From contig DATKNA010000031.1 in NCBI GenBank assembly GCA_035541595.1, positions 1-30,248 on the forward strand: a DNA stretch of 30,248 nucleotides, read 5' to 3'. Below, one piece after another: positions 16,012-23,844 of this stretch. The stretch is from DATKNA01 sp035541595 (GTDB taxonomy: Bacteria > Actinomycetota > Actinomycetes > Actinomycetales > Kineosporiaceae). The notes beneath the pieces were generated by a model. That model saw only the letters and a program-made list of their open reading frames with translations. It made no database searches and was not told where the DNA came from. Numbering within the stretch: position 1 is the stretch's first letter; every line of letters starts with the position of its first letter. A program made the position numbers and the translations under genes.

Positions 16012-16181
16012 GCCTGCCGTCACTCCCCTCCACAGGACGATGTGGCTCACGTCCTCGCGCCTGCACCGGGTCCATATCCTGTCGTGCCGGCGCCGACCTT
16101 GCGCCCAAAACGGATGGTCCGTCCCTCGTGCTCCGTCCGGCGCACCGGGCGCCGGGCATCGTCCGCTTGGTGCCGCGAGTC

Positions 16182-16195
16182 GGGACTTGCGCCCC
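16182..16195 (+). promoter_or_regulatory. Candidate DosR/DevR-type box upstream of hpf
   Basis: GGGACTTGCGCCCC differs at two of 14 positions from the DosR-type form GGGACTTTCGTCCC. It lies 70 bp upstream of the GTG of the hibernation factor gene. If GATCAT at 16219-16224 is the -10, the box centre falls about 42 bases before the transcript start, the distance usual for DosR activation. This is an inference from pattern alone. Confidence 0.35.
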
Positions 16196-16264
16196 TAGGA
16201 CGCCGGGGACGGCGGAGAGATCATCGACGTGTGCCGAGACCGTGCGCACCAAGGGGTGATCGCC

Positions 16265-16681
16265 GTGAGCAGGCAGCCGTCAAGCGTGAGTGATGTCGAG
16301 GTCGTCAGCCACGGGCAGGTGCCCGCTGATCTGGTGGAGTACGCCCGCGAGAAGATGATCGGGCTCGCCCGGTACACGGGTGAACCGGTGCTCCATCTCC
16401 GCATCAAGCTCGCGACGTCCCACGACCCCGCGGTCGCCCGCCCGGCCGAGGCCCAGGTCGACGTCGACGTCAACGGGCGGCTGCTGCGCGCCCACGCGGC
16501 GGCACCGACCCTGCGCCAAGCGATCGACCTGACCCAGGACCGGCTGCGGCGGCGGCTCTCCCGGACGGCACTGCACTGGGAGGCTCGTCGCGGCCGCAGG
16601 TCGGGCCGCCAGGCGCCGAGCCGGCGCACCGGGTCGGCGCCGTCGTCCCCGTCGGGCCCGGCTCTCCGAGACGAGCCCTGA
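16265..16681 (+). CDS. hpf: Short ribosome hibernation-promoting factor (S30AE family)
   Basis: 138 residues from GTG 16265, chosen for AAGGGG about eight bases upstream. The ribosomal S30AE/RaiA fold covers about residues 9-105: VEVVSHGQVPADLVEYAREKM, then a beta strand LHLRIKLATS and AQVDVDVNGRLLRAHAAAPTLRQAIDLTQDRLRRRL. These proteins bind the decoding centre of idle ribosomes and silence them in stationary phase. Long actinobacterial HPFs carry a C-terminal dimerisation domain; here it is replaced by a short Arg/Ser/Pro-rich tail, so this is a short or divergent form. It is divergent from the glycosyltransferase; a DosR-like box lies in the shared upstream region. The stop lies in a 20-bp tandem repeat. 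Confidence 0.85.
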   Translation: MSRQPSSVSDVEVVSHGQVPADLVEYAREKMIGLARYTGEPVLHLRIKLATSHDPAVARPAEAQVDVDVNGRLLRAHAAAPTLRQAIDLTQDRLRRRLSRTALHWEARRGRRSGRQAPSRRTGSAPSSPSGPALRDEP

Positions 16682-16703
16682 CCCACCGAGACGAGCCCTG
16701 ACC
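16666..16703. repeat. 20-bp tandem duplication at the hpf stop
   Basis: CCGAGACGAGCCCTGACC occurs at 16666 and again at 16686 with a 20-bp period. The first copy contains the hpf stop (TGA at 16679-16681). The second copy supplies the left arm of the hairpin at 16695-16724, and the first copy could pair with the same right arm. Confidence 0.88.
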
Positions 16704-16724
16704 GGCCGACGTGGCGGTCAGGGC
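16695..16724. terminator. Bidirectional terminator between convergent hpf and deacetylase
   Basis: GCCCTGACCG at 16695-16704 is perfectly complementary to CGGTCAGGGC at 16715-16724, with a 10-nt loop. The right arm includes the stop codon of the deacetylase gene (16718-16720). It serves convergent genes and lacks a T-tract. Confidence 0.7.
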
Positions 16725-18367
16725 ACGAGCTGCCAGCCGCCCCACCCGGTCGCAGCGGCGCCGTTGGAGGCGACATCGAGCCATAGCCGGCCGTCGGTGC
16801 CGTAGACGAACGTCTCGAGCGTGGTGCCGCGGGCGGTCACCCCGGCACCGGAGGTCAGCGCGCCGCCGATCGACGTCCACGCACTCCACGTCGCGCCGGA
16901 CGCGTCGCCGACCGTCGTCCATGCGCTGCCGTCGCCCCCGCGGACCAGCGAGACCAGCCCGGCCCCCCCGGCGGTCGATGCCAGCGCGGGCTCGGCCGTG
17001 ACAGTCACGCCGGGCAGCCGCCGCCAGACCGACCACGCGCTGCCGGTTCGGTGCGCGACCTGGAGCACGCCGTCGACACCGACCGCCGCCAGGGTCAGCT
17101 GCCCGTCCGCCGTCGCGGCCAGCGCCGGGGCACCGAGCACGGCGCCCGGCACCGACGTCCACGGCCCCCACGAGCCGCCCGGGGACCGGCTCCGCAGCCA
17201 GACGGCGCGGTCGGCCCCGCGGACGGCGACCGTGAGCCGACCGCCTCCCGTCTGGGCGAGGGCCGGCTTGCTCGTGCCGAGGCCGCCGAGGCTCGTCCAG
17301 CCGCCGGCGACGCCGGCGTCACTGCGGGTGGTGAACCACACCGCGTTGTCGGTGCCGAGGACCGCGACGGCGGTGCTCGTCGTCGTCGGGGCAGCGGCCC
17401 CCGGGCCACCGACGGCGGCTCCGCCGAGCGAGCTCCACGACGTCCACCACGACGACCGCTGGGTCCGGACCCCGATCGACCTGTCGCTCAGGCGCACCAC
17501 GACCTGGATGCCGCCGTTGGTCGGCGCGACCGCCGGTGCCGGGTACTGGCCGATCTGACCGAGGAGGTCGACGAAGCGGTATCCGTGGTCACGGTAATAC
17601 CGGATGATCGTCGGCAGAGCGATCACGGTTGCGGGCACGCCCGCGGGTGGGTTGTGCATGAGGATCACGGGATGCGTCTGCGACCCCCCGGCCTCGGCCA
17701 GGCTGACGATGCGGTCGACCCAGGACGACGACGTCGACGTGCCGGCCTTCCAGTCCTCCGTGTCGACCGACCAGGTCCAGAAGCTCATGCGGCGCTGCGT
17801 CGCCTGGGACACCGTGTCGGAGGTGTAGTCGCCGTACGGGGGCCGGAAGGCGCAGGGGTAGCTGCCGACGAGACGCTGCTGCTCGGCGCTGGCGGCGTCC
17901 ATCTGGTCGCCCTGCGCCGCGGCGCCGAGCGAGGTCAACCGCGGGTGGTCCCAGGTGTGGTTGGCGAGCTGCGCCCCGATCGCCGCGGCCGAGCGGACGT
18001 CGGCCGGGCGGCGCGTCGCGTTCAGCCCGAGGTTGACGAACGTGGCCGTGACGCCGTACTGCTGCAGGATCGAGAGCAACGAGCCCGTGGTCGCCCCCGG
18101 CCCGTCGTCGAAGGTCAGCGCGACCGTCTTCCCCGAGCCGGGGGCCGCCCTGAGCACGGTGGCCGTGGTCGCGGGGCAGCCGCTGGAGACGACATCCGCC
18201 GTGGCCGGGACGCCGGTGGGGTCGGTGGCCAGCACGTCGCGAGGAGGCCACGGCCCCTCCGACACAGGAGCGGGGGGTGTGACGGCACGGGCCGGCGCCG
18301 CGGCGGCGACCGCGAGCGCCACCGGGACGATCAGAAGGAGCACCGCGCGTCGCGCCGTCGTCATCAT
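16718..18367 (-). CDS. Secreted polysaccharide deacetylase with lectin-like propeller
   Basis: 549 residues from ATG 18367, with GGGAGG five bases upstream. A signal peptide (ARRAVLLLIVPVALAVAAAAPARA) directs export. Residues 75-290 are a carbohydrate esterase 4 (NodB) domain: ALTFDDGPG (Asp87, Asp88), NHTWDHP (metal His137 and His141), FRPPYGDY and ILMHNP (His238). It removes N- or O-acetyl groups from chitin-, peptidoglycan- or biofilm-type sugars. Residues 305-549 contain about five repeats of the pattern W(T/S)S(L/V/I)GG plus VRG or VLGxDxAVW, as in PLL/tectonin-like propeller lectins, which probably bind glycans. The fusion suggests a wall- or polymer-targeted enzyme. It ends inside the hairpin shared with hpf. 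Confidence 0.9.
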   Translation of the reverse strand: MMTTARRAVLLLIVPVALAVAAAAPARAVTPPAPVSEGPWPPRDVLATDPTGVPATADVVSSGCPATTATVLRAAPGSGKTVALTFDDGPGATTGSLLSILQQYGVTATFVNLGLNATRRPADVRSAAAIGAQLANHTWDHPRLTSLGAAAQGDQMDAASAEQQRLVGSYPCAFRPPYGDYTSDTVSQATQRRMSFWTWSVDTEDWKAGTSTSSSWVDRIVSLAEAGGSQTHPVILMHNPPAGVPATVIALPTIIRYYRDHGYRFVDLLGQIGQYPAPAVAPTNGGIQVVVRLSDRSIGVRTQRSSWWTSWSSLGGAAVGGPGAAAPTTTSTAVAVLGTDNAVWFTTRSDAGVAGGWTSLGGLGTSKPALAQTGGGRLTVAVRGADRAVWLRSRSPGGSWGPWTSVPGAVLGAPALAATADGQLTLAAVGVDGVLQVAHRTGSAWSVWRRLPGVTVTAEPALASTAGGAGLVSLVRGGDGSAWTTVGDASGATWSAWTSIGGALTSGAGVTARGTTLETFVYGTDGRLWLDVASNGAAATGWGGWQLVP

Positions 18368-18606
18368 GGCCGCCTCCCGAACCCGCCGGAGCAGGCGAGC
18401 CCCCGGACCGGGCCGCCATCATCGTCCGATCACCCGACGCACGCCGACAGGGCCGTTCGTCCCGATCCGAGCACGCCCCTTCCGATCGAGCCGGCCCGTC
18501 CGATCGAGCGCCTCTGGCCTGAGTCCTTCGCCGCGTCGCGACCCGCAGAGCCCGGCGGCCAGGCACCCGGCGCCGCACCGTCCCAGTCCTGACGCTTCAC
18601 CGCGCG

Positions 18607-18635
18607 TTGACTCGCGCGCCGGGCGGTCCTAGCGT
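18607..18635 (+). promoter_or_regulatory. Consensus-like promoter for the ABC exporter, probably leaderless
   Basis: TTGACT at 18607-18612 and TAGCGT at 18630-18635 are separated by 17 bases. The ATG of the permease starts at 18642, six bases after the -10, so transcription would begin at or next to the start codon. No ribosome site is visible before the ATG, as expected for a leaderless transcript. Confidence 0.7.
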
Positions 18636-18641
18636 GCGGGC

Positions 18642-19730
18642 ATGAGGGCCATGATCGTCAAGGAGTTCCGTGAGCTGGTCCGGGACCGCCGCACGCTCGC
18701 GATGCTCGTGGTGATGCCCCTGCTGCTTCTGATCATCTTCGGCTACGCGGCCAACTTCTACGTGTCGAGCGTGCGCTCGGCGGCCGTCGGGCCGCAGGCC
18801 GAGCAGGTGGTGTCCCAGGCGCCGGCGATGTTCGACTTCACCGTGGTGGAGCCGTCCGAGGGCCAGGCCGACGCGGAGCAGCTGCTGCAGGACGGCAAGG
18901 TCGACGTGGCCTTCGTCACCGGCCGGCAGCCGGTGCTGGCGCTCGTGGACGGCTCGAACCTGTTCGCCGCCCAGTCGATCGTCGGCGCGCTCAACAAGGC
19001 CGGGAACTCGGTGACGACCCAGGTCCTCTACAACCCCGACCTCAAGACCTCCTGGGTCATGATCCCGGCGATCATCGGCCTGATCCTCACGTTCGTGGGC
19101 ACGCTCATCACCAGCATCGGGCTCGTCCGCGAGCGGGAGCAGGGGACGATGGAACAACTGGCCGTGATGCCGATCCGGCCGACCGCGGTCATCCTGGGCA
19201 AGATCGCGCCCTACTTCCTGGTGGCCGCGGTGGACATGACCATCGTGACGCTGCTCGGCGTCTGGCTGTTCGGGGTCCCGTTCAACGGGAACGTGCTGGC
19301 CTTCGCGTTGGGCGCGGCCCTGTTCCTGTTCGTCGTCCTGGGCGTGGGGGTGTTCATCTCGACGGTGTCCGAGACGGCGGGACAGGCGATCCAGCTGGCC
19401 TTCCTGCTGCTGCTCCCGCAGATCCTGCTCTCCGGAATGATCTTCCCGCTCGAGGCGATGGCCGCCGGGGTCCGGTGGATCGGCTACCTGCTGCCGCTCA
19501 CGTACTTCACGATGATCTCCCGGGGGGTCATGCTGCGCGGCGCCGGGATCGAGTCCCTCTGGTACGCCTACCTGATCCTGGCCGTGATGGCCGTGGTCGT
19601 CTTCACCGGGGCGACGCTGCGGTTCCGCCGCGACCTCGCCCCGGGAGCCCGGTCCGGCCACGGCAGGCGCGGCGGGAAGGAGCCGGAGCCGGCGACCGTG
19701 ACCGCCCCTGCGACCGGGGGCGCGGCGTGA
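18642..19730 (+). CDS. ABC-2 type exporter permease
   Basis: 362 residues. The N-terminal MRAMIVKEFRELVRDRRTLAMLVVMPLLLLIIFGYAAN is the classic start of ABC-2 permeases of the YhhJ/DrrB type. A large extracytoplasmic loop (about 40-140) follows, then five helices including MIPAIIGLILTFVGTLITSIGLVREREQGTMEQLAVMPI and LLLLPQILLSGMIFPLEAM. The ReREqGT(m/l)EQL motif is characteristic of the family. It forms the membrane channel of an exporter. Its stop overlaps the GTG of the first ATPase (GTGA), so the operon is coupled. The substrate is unknown; drugs, lipids or peptides are all possible. Confidence 0.9.
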   Translation: MRAMIVKEFRELVRDRRTLAMLVVMPLLLLIIFGYAANFYVSSVRSAAVGPQAEQVVSQAPAMFDFTVVEPSEGQADAEQLLQDGKVDVAFVTGRQPVLALVDGSNLFAAQSIVGALNKAGNSVTTQVLYNPDLKTSWVMIPAIIGLILTFVGTLITSIGLVREREQGTMEQLAVMPIRPTAVILGKIAPYFLVAAVDMTIVTLLGVWLFGVPFNGNVLAFALGAALFLFVVLGVGVFISTVSETAGQAIQLAFLLLLPQILLSGMIFPLEAMAAGVRWIGYLLPLTYFTMISRGVMLRGAGIESLWYAYLILAVMAVVVFTGATLRFRRDLAPGARSGHGRRGGKEPEPATVTAPATGGAA

Positions 19731-20554
19731 CCTTCGGCGTCCGGTCGGCCCGGGTGCGGTACGGCGACCGGACCGCCGTGGACGACGTCAGCGTGGAGCT
19801 GGACGCCGGCTCGGTGACGGCCGTCGTCGGTGGCGACGGCGCGGGCAAGACGACCCTGCTGCGCGCGCTCGTCCGCGAGGTGGCGCTGGACGGCGGGACC
19901 GTGACGGCACCGGACAAGGATCGGCTGGGCTACCTCCCGGCGTCGTCGGGCAGCTGGGCGGGGCTCACGGTGGCGCAGAACATCGACTTCGTCGGTGGTG
20001 TCTTCGGGCTCGCCGGCGAGGCTCTCGCCGCGCGGCGCGCCGAGCTCCTCGCGGCCGCCGGTCTCACCGCGGCCGTGGACCGGCCGGCGTCGCAGCTCTC
20101 CGGCGGGATGCGCCGCAAGCTGGGGTTCTGCATGGCCATGGTGCACGAGCCGGCGCTGCTGGTTCTCGACGAGCCCAGCACCGGCATCGACCCGGTCAGC
20201 CGGATCGACCTGTGGCGCCTGATCTCCGAGACGGCCGCCCGTGGCGCGGCGGTCGTCATGTCGACCACGTACCTCGACGAGGCGGAGCGGGCCGCGCGGC
20301 TGCTCGTGCTGGACCGGGGCCGGGCGCTGGTCCAGGGCTCGTACGACGAGGTCAGGGCCGGGTTCGTCGGGACGATCACCCGGGACCGCGCCGCGGTGCG
20401 GCCGCACTGGTCGTGGCGCCGCGGGCGGGAACGGCGGGAGTACTGGCCGGACGCCGACCAGCCCGCCGGCCAGGCCGTCGTGGAGCCGGACCTCGAGGAC
20501 ATCGTCGTCGCACTGTCGTTGGCCGCGAGGAACCGCGAAGGGGCCGCGACATGA
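19727..20554 (+). CDS. ABC exporter ATP-binding protein 1
   Basis: 275 residues from GTG 19727, overlapping the permease stop. Walker A is GGDGAGKTT (about 35-43), the signature LSGGM (about 124-128) and Walker B LLVLDEPSTGID (about 144-155). Two usual features are altered: the Q-loop reads GYLPASSGSW without the glutamine, and the switch position reads MSTTYLDEAE with Thr where His or Gln is common. It may therefore hydrolyse ATP weakly and act as one half of an unequal pair with the next gene. It ends in an ATGA overlap with that gene. Confidence 0.9.
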   Translation: MTFGVRSARVRYGDRTAVDDVSVELDAGSVTAVVGGDGAGKTTLLRALVREVALDGGTVTAPDKDRLGYLPASSGSWAGLTVAQNIDFVGGVFGLAGEALAARRAELLAAAGLTAAVDRPASQLSGGMRRKLGFCMAMVHEPALLVLDEPSTGIDPVSRIDLWRLISETAARGAAVVMSTTYLDEAERAARLLVLDRGRALVQGSYDEVRAGFVGTITRDRAAVRPHWSWRRGRERREYWPDADQPAGQAVVEPDLEDIVVALSLAARNREGAAT

Positions 20555-21462
20555 GCCGCCGCGACACGAGCCGCGACACGAGCCGCGACACGAGCAGGTC
20601 GTTGCTCCGGGCGACCTCGGTGACCCACCGGTTCGGGGACCTGGTCGCCGTCGACGACGTGTCGATGCACGTGGAGCCCGGCGAGGTCGTGGGCCTGCTC
20701 GGCGCCAACGGCGCCGGCAAGACGACCCTGATCCGGATGCTCCTGGGCCTGCTCGCGACCAGCGAGGGGGAGGTCGTGGTCCTCGGTGGCCCGCCGGACC
20801 GTGCGCGCCGCCGCCGGCTCGGGTACGTGCCGCAGAACCTCGGGCTCTACCGGGACCTGACGGCCGAGGAGAACCTGACCTTCATCGCCCGCGCGTACGC
20901 CGCCGCCAGACCCGTGTTGCCGCCCGATCTGGCCGCGTACGCCGGCGTCCTCGTCGGGGACCTGCCGCTCGGCATCCAGCGACAGGTGGCCTTCGTCGCG
21001 GCGCTCTGCCACGCGCCCGAGGTCCTGCTGCTCGACGAGCCCACCTCGGGTGTCGACGCCCTGTCGGGCACCCGGCTGTGGGACACCATCCGCGCCGAGT
21101 CCGACACCGGCGTCGGGGTGCTGGTGACCACGCACAACATGCAGGAAGCCGAGCAGTGCGACCGGCTGCTGCTGATGTCCGACGGGAAGGTGGTCGCGCA
21201 GGGCAGCGAGGGAGACGTCATCGGTGACACCACGGCGATCGCCGTGCACACCGACGACTGGGCACGCACCTTCGCCGCGCTCAACGCCGCGGGCCAGCCG
21301 GTCGTCCTGGACGGCCGGGCGGTCCGGGTGGCGGACGGCCACGTCGCCCGCCTCGAGCAGATCCTCGCCGCCGAGGGCATCACCGCGCGGCTCGAGCCGG
21401 TCCCCGCCACCATCGAGGAACGCATGCTGGTGCTGGCCCGGGGGGAAGCCGACACGTCGTGA
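20551..21462 (+). CDS. ABC exporter ATP-binding protein 2
   Basis: 303 residues from ATG 20551, overlapping the previous stop. The N-terminus encodes three DTSR repeats from three copies of a 12-bp unit (20560-20595). Walker A is LGANGAGKTT (about 50-59), the Q-loop has YVPQNLGLY, the signature is LPLGIQR in place of LSGGQ, and Walker B is LLLDEPTSGVD (about 159-169) followed by TTHNMQEAEQ with the switch His. The C-terminal 80 residues form the accessory domain seen in DrrA/CcmA-type ATPases. The two ATPases with one permease form a tandem-ATPase exporter like YbhF split into separate genes. Confidence 0.9.
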   Translation: MSRRDTSRDTSRDTSRSLLRATSVTHRFGDLVAVDDVSMHVEPGEVVGLLGANGAGKTTLIRMLLGLLATSEGEVVVLGGPPDRARRRRLGYVPQNLGLYRDLTAEENLTFIARAYAAARPVLPPDLAAYAGVLVGDLPLGIQRQVAFVAALCHAPEVLLLDEPTSGVDALSGTRLWDTIRAESDTGVGVLVTTHNMQEAEQCDRLLLMSDGKVVAQGSEGDVIGDTTAIAVHTDDWARTFAALNAAGQPVVLDGRAVRVADGHVARLEQILAAEGITARLEPVPATIEERMLVLARGEADTS

Positions 21463-21540
21463 CCCCGGCCCGGGCCGCCCGCTCGCCGGTCTTCACGGTC
21501 GGCCTCGGGATCGTCGACACCGACATCGTCGACCGGTCAG
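21459..21540 (+). other. Possible remnant of a second ABC permease gene
   Basis: A GTG at 21459 overlaps the stop of ATPase 2 in the same GTGA manner that couples the upstream genes. It reads TPARAARSPVFTVGL, which looks like the opening of an ABC-2 permease, but then continues as non-hydrophobic sequence with no membrane helix and runs antisense into the DUF998 gene. Exporters with two ATPases often have two permeases, so this may be the truncated fourth gene. Confidence 0.3.
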
Positions 21541-21566
21541 GGGTGGTGACTTCCCGATCCCGGTGC

Positions 21567-22277
21567 TCATCGGCCGCGCAGGGCGCGGAGGTGAACGGCG
21601 GTCAGCCACGCGAATCCGCTCGTGACGGCTGCCCGCTGCAGCAAGCCTCCGTAGGCGACCAGCTTGGGCGCCTGGCCGAAGGCGGCGCTTGCTGCACCAG
21701 TGCCTGCGAGCATGCCCAGCCCGGATGCCGCCGAAAAGGTCGCCCAGCCGACCCGGCCCCGACGGGCCGAGCCCACGGCGGACAGCAGAGCAGCTGCCGG
21801 TATGCCGAGGAAGGTCGGGATGCTGAGCAGGTCGTGCAACGCACCCGACCTGGTGTAGCCCGCAGACGCCGGCGGCGTCCCCGGCGGGTAGCCGCTCACC
21901 GGGTCGGTATCGAAGCTGCCGGCGCCGATCAGACCGGCGGCGGCCGCGGCGATCAGCGGAGGGACGAGGCGTCCCGACACTCCGAGGCCGCCGTCAGCGG
22001 CGCGCTGCGTCCGGGCGAGGCCGACCGCACCCGCCAGGTACAAGCCGCCCGCGACGTAGAAATTGAGCCTCTGCACCCAACCGCGCTCCCCCAGGGCGAG
22101 GGAGCTGACGGGATGACGCCGGGAGTCGTAGTCGGCCCGCAATGCCCCCTCGATCACGAAGGTGCTGATGAAGAGCGGTCCTGCGGCAGCGCCACAGCCC
22201 AACAGCAGGTCCGCGGATCGCGATGGAGAGAGACCGGCACACGGTCGGCCGCCAACCGCCGGAACTGACGCGCCCAT
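21567..22277 (-). CDS. DUF998-family membrane protein
   Basis: 236 residues from ATG 22277, with GGAGGG five bases upstream. It carries the DUF998 pattern: GPLFISTFVIEGALRADYDSRRHPVSSLALG near the N-terminus, QRLNFYVAGGLYLAGAVGLAR, GAGSFDTDPVSGYPPGTP and GALHDLLSIPTFLGIP. Six or so membrane helices are visible. The YD-RRHPVSSLALG and F-TDP-GYPPG motifs with the LHD segment are conserved in this family, but no biochemical role is established. It is convergent with the ABC operon; the 104-bp gap between them has no clear terminator. Confidence 0.85.
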   Translation of the reverse strand: MGASVPAVGGRPCAGLSPSRSADLLLGCGAAAGPLFISTFVIEGALRADYDSRRHPVSSLALGERGWVQRLNFYVAGGLYLAGAVGLARTQRAADGGLGVSGRLVPPLIAAAAAGLIGAGSFDTDPVSGYPPGTPPASAGYTRSGALHDLLSIPTFLGIPAAALLSAVGSARRGRVGWATFSAASGLGMLAGTGAASAAFGQAPKLVAYGGLLQRAAVTSGFAWLTAVHLRALRGR

Positions 22278-22426
22278 CTCGACCCTCCACTCCGTCGATG
22301 ACGTCGACCGGTCTCGCAGGGCGATCCGACGCCTGCGTCGGCGTCGGCCGCTGCCGACCGAGAGGCCAGGATCGGGCAGTGGCTCGCCCCGGTGTATCTC
22401 AGGGTGGTGGCTGTGGCTCCGACCCC

Positions 22427-22689
22427 GTAGCGGTCAGAGTGGCGTACAAGGAGGTCGGCGGTCGGCGCACTGATCAACTGGCCATCCGGGTCCACGTCGA
22501 GACCAAGACCGACCAGATCCCCGAGGATCAGCGGGTCCCTACCACCATCGCCGGTGTGACCACGGACGTGTTGCAACGCCGGGTCAGCCGGCTGCCCTGA
22601 CCAACTTCCACGTGGCGTGCGTGGACAGCACGTTCGCCAACGGCGACCGCATGGTGGACCGGCACGTGAGAAGGGTCTGGCCCGCGTGA
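22427..22689 (+). pseudogene. Remnant of a NAL1-like trypsin-fold serine protease
   Basis: Two pieces in different frames resemble consecutive parts of one protein family. In the first frame, VAYKEVGGRRTDQLAIRVHV followed by IPEDQRVPTTIAGVTTDVLQ (to a stop at 22598) matches the N-terminal segment of NAL1-like serine proteases. In the second frame, from about 22594, ALTNFHVACVDSTFANGDRM matches the segment around the catalytic His of that family, ending at 22687-22689. Sequence normally found between the two is missing and the frame is shifted. There is no start and no catalytic Asp or Ser region. This is a decayed fragment. Confidence 0.55.
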
Positions 22690-22786
22690 CCAGGGCCGGA
22701 CGCCAGACCCGCCGCCCCGGCGGAGGTCTCTGCCGATCAGCTACCCCGGCTTGGTGGCTGCCGCGCGCATGCGCGAGATTGGGCCG

Positions 22787-23458
22787 GTGACGGCGTCCTC
22801 TCCGCGGCACGGCCCCGACCACGACCACCCGGCCCACGGTCGACCCGGGAACGGCGATGACGCCGCCGCGTGGGACGAGTGGTACTCCGACGTCGACCAG
22901 GTGTGGAGCGGCCGGCCCAATGGGGCCCTCGTCGCCGAGGTGACCGGGCTCGCTCCTGGCCGCGCCCTGGACGTCGGCTGCGGCGAGGGCGCGGACGCCG
23001 TCTGGCTGGCCGAGCACGGCTGGGACGTGACGGCGCTGGACGTCTCGCAGGTCGCCCTCGATCGCGCGGCCCGGCACGCCCGGCACGCCGGGGTGACGGT
23101 GCGGTGGGTGTACGCGGGCCTCGTGGAGGCGGCGCTCTCCCCAGGTGGGTTCGACCTGGTCTCCGCACAGTATTCGGCGCTGCGTCGCACCCCCACCGCC
23201 GAGGCCGAGCGCGCGCTGCTCGCCGCGGTCGCCCCCGGGGGCGTTCTCCTCGTCGTGCACCACGCGGACGTCGACGCCGAGCACGCCCGGAGTCAGGGCT
23301 TCGATCCCGCCGACGACGTGCAACCCGGCGACGTCGCCGCACTCCTCGACGACCGCTGGGTCGTCGAGGTCGACGAGACGCGAGCGCGCGCGGTGGAGGG
23401 TGGCGCAGGAGCGCATCACCGGCTCGACCAGGTGCTGCGAGCGAGACGCCGGCGCTGA
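22787..23458 (+). CDS. Class I SAM-dependent methyltransferase
   Basis: 223 residues from GTG 22787; ATG 22769 and GTG 22751 are alternatives, and none has a clear ribosome site. The N-terminus is His/Asp/Pro-rich. WDEWYSDVDQVWSGRPNGAL is typical of a branch often annotated as thiopurine- or ubiquinone-like methyltransferases. Motif I is ALDVGCGEGADAVWLA (about 60-75), followed by GWDVTALDVSQVALDRA (acidic Asp that binds the ribose), and FDLVSAQYSAL as motif IV. The fold is a small Rossmann methyltransferase. Small oxidised anions, thiols or other small molecules are plausible substrates; none can be chosen from sequence. Immediate neighbours are gene remnants. Confidence 0.82.
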   Translation: MTASSPRHGPDHDHPAHGRPGNGDDAAAWDEWYSDVDQVWSGRPNGALVAEVTGLAPGRALDVGCGEGADAVWLAEHGWDVTALDVSQVALDRAARHARHAGVTVRWVYAGLVEAALSPGGFDLVSAQYSALRRTPTAEAERALLAAVAPGGVLLVVHHADVDAEHARSQGFDPADDVQPGDVAALLDDRWVVEVDETRARAVEGGAGAHHRLDQVLRARRRR

Positions 23459-23491
23459 CAGGCCGGCGCTTCGTTGGGCCGACGTGGAGCA

Positions 23492-23746
23492 TCACGCAGG
23501 CCGCGGGGAGACCCGCTCGCAGTCAGCAGACGCCCTTCCGACGATGGCGAACCCCGCGTTGAGGTCGCACGGGTCGACCGCCGTCACCTGGTATTGGCCT
23601 GCCGGAAGCTGGATGGCGTACCCACCGCTGCCATCGGTCACGGTGTGGGCCTCCTTCTCGTCGGTGGCGTTCACGAGCCACCCGAACCGGACATACGCCT
23701 TCGGGTATGGCTCCTGCGTGTCACGGCGCATGATCTGCCCGGACAC
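23492..23746 (-). pseudogene. Fragment with carboxypeptidase-regulatory-like domain
   Basis: An 84-codon frame encodes one small beta-sandwich unit: VSGQIMRRDTQEPYPKAYVRF, then VTDGSGGYAIQLPAGQYQVT and VDPCDLNAGF. This is the pattern of carboxypeptidase regulatory-like or prealbumin-like domains in exported proteins. Upstream the frame runs through a Gly/Ser-rich linker to a TGA near 23830, without a start codon, ribosome site or signal peptide. It therefore looks like the C-terminal piece of an exported protein whose beginning is lost. A short intact gene from GTG 23746 cannot be excluded. Confidence 0.45.
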
Positions 23747-23844
23747 GGTGCTGTAGTCGCCGCTGTCGCCACTACCGCTGCCGCCGCTGCCGCGGCTGCT
23801 CGGTGTCGAATCCGGCGGCGGCGTTCAAGTGACGCCGCCCAGGC

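Noticed and set aside
17051..18592. 513-codon plus-strand open frame
   Set aside because: It is antisense to the deacetylase gene, whose catalytic motifs and signal peptide make it the real gene.
19930..21342. 470-codon minus-strand open frame
   Set aside because: It is antisense to the two ABC ATPases with complete nucleotide-binding motifs; the translation is low-complexity.
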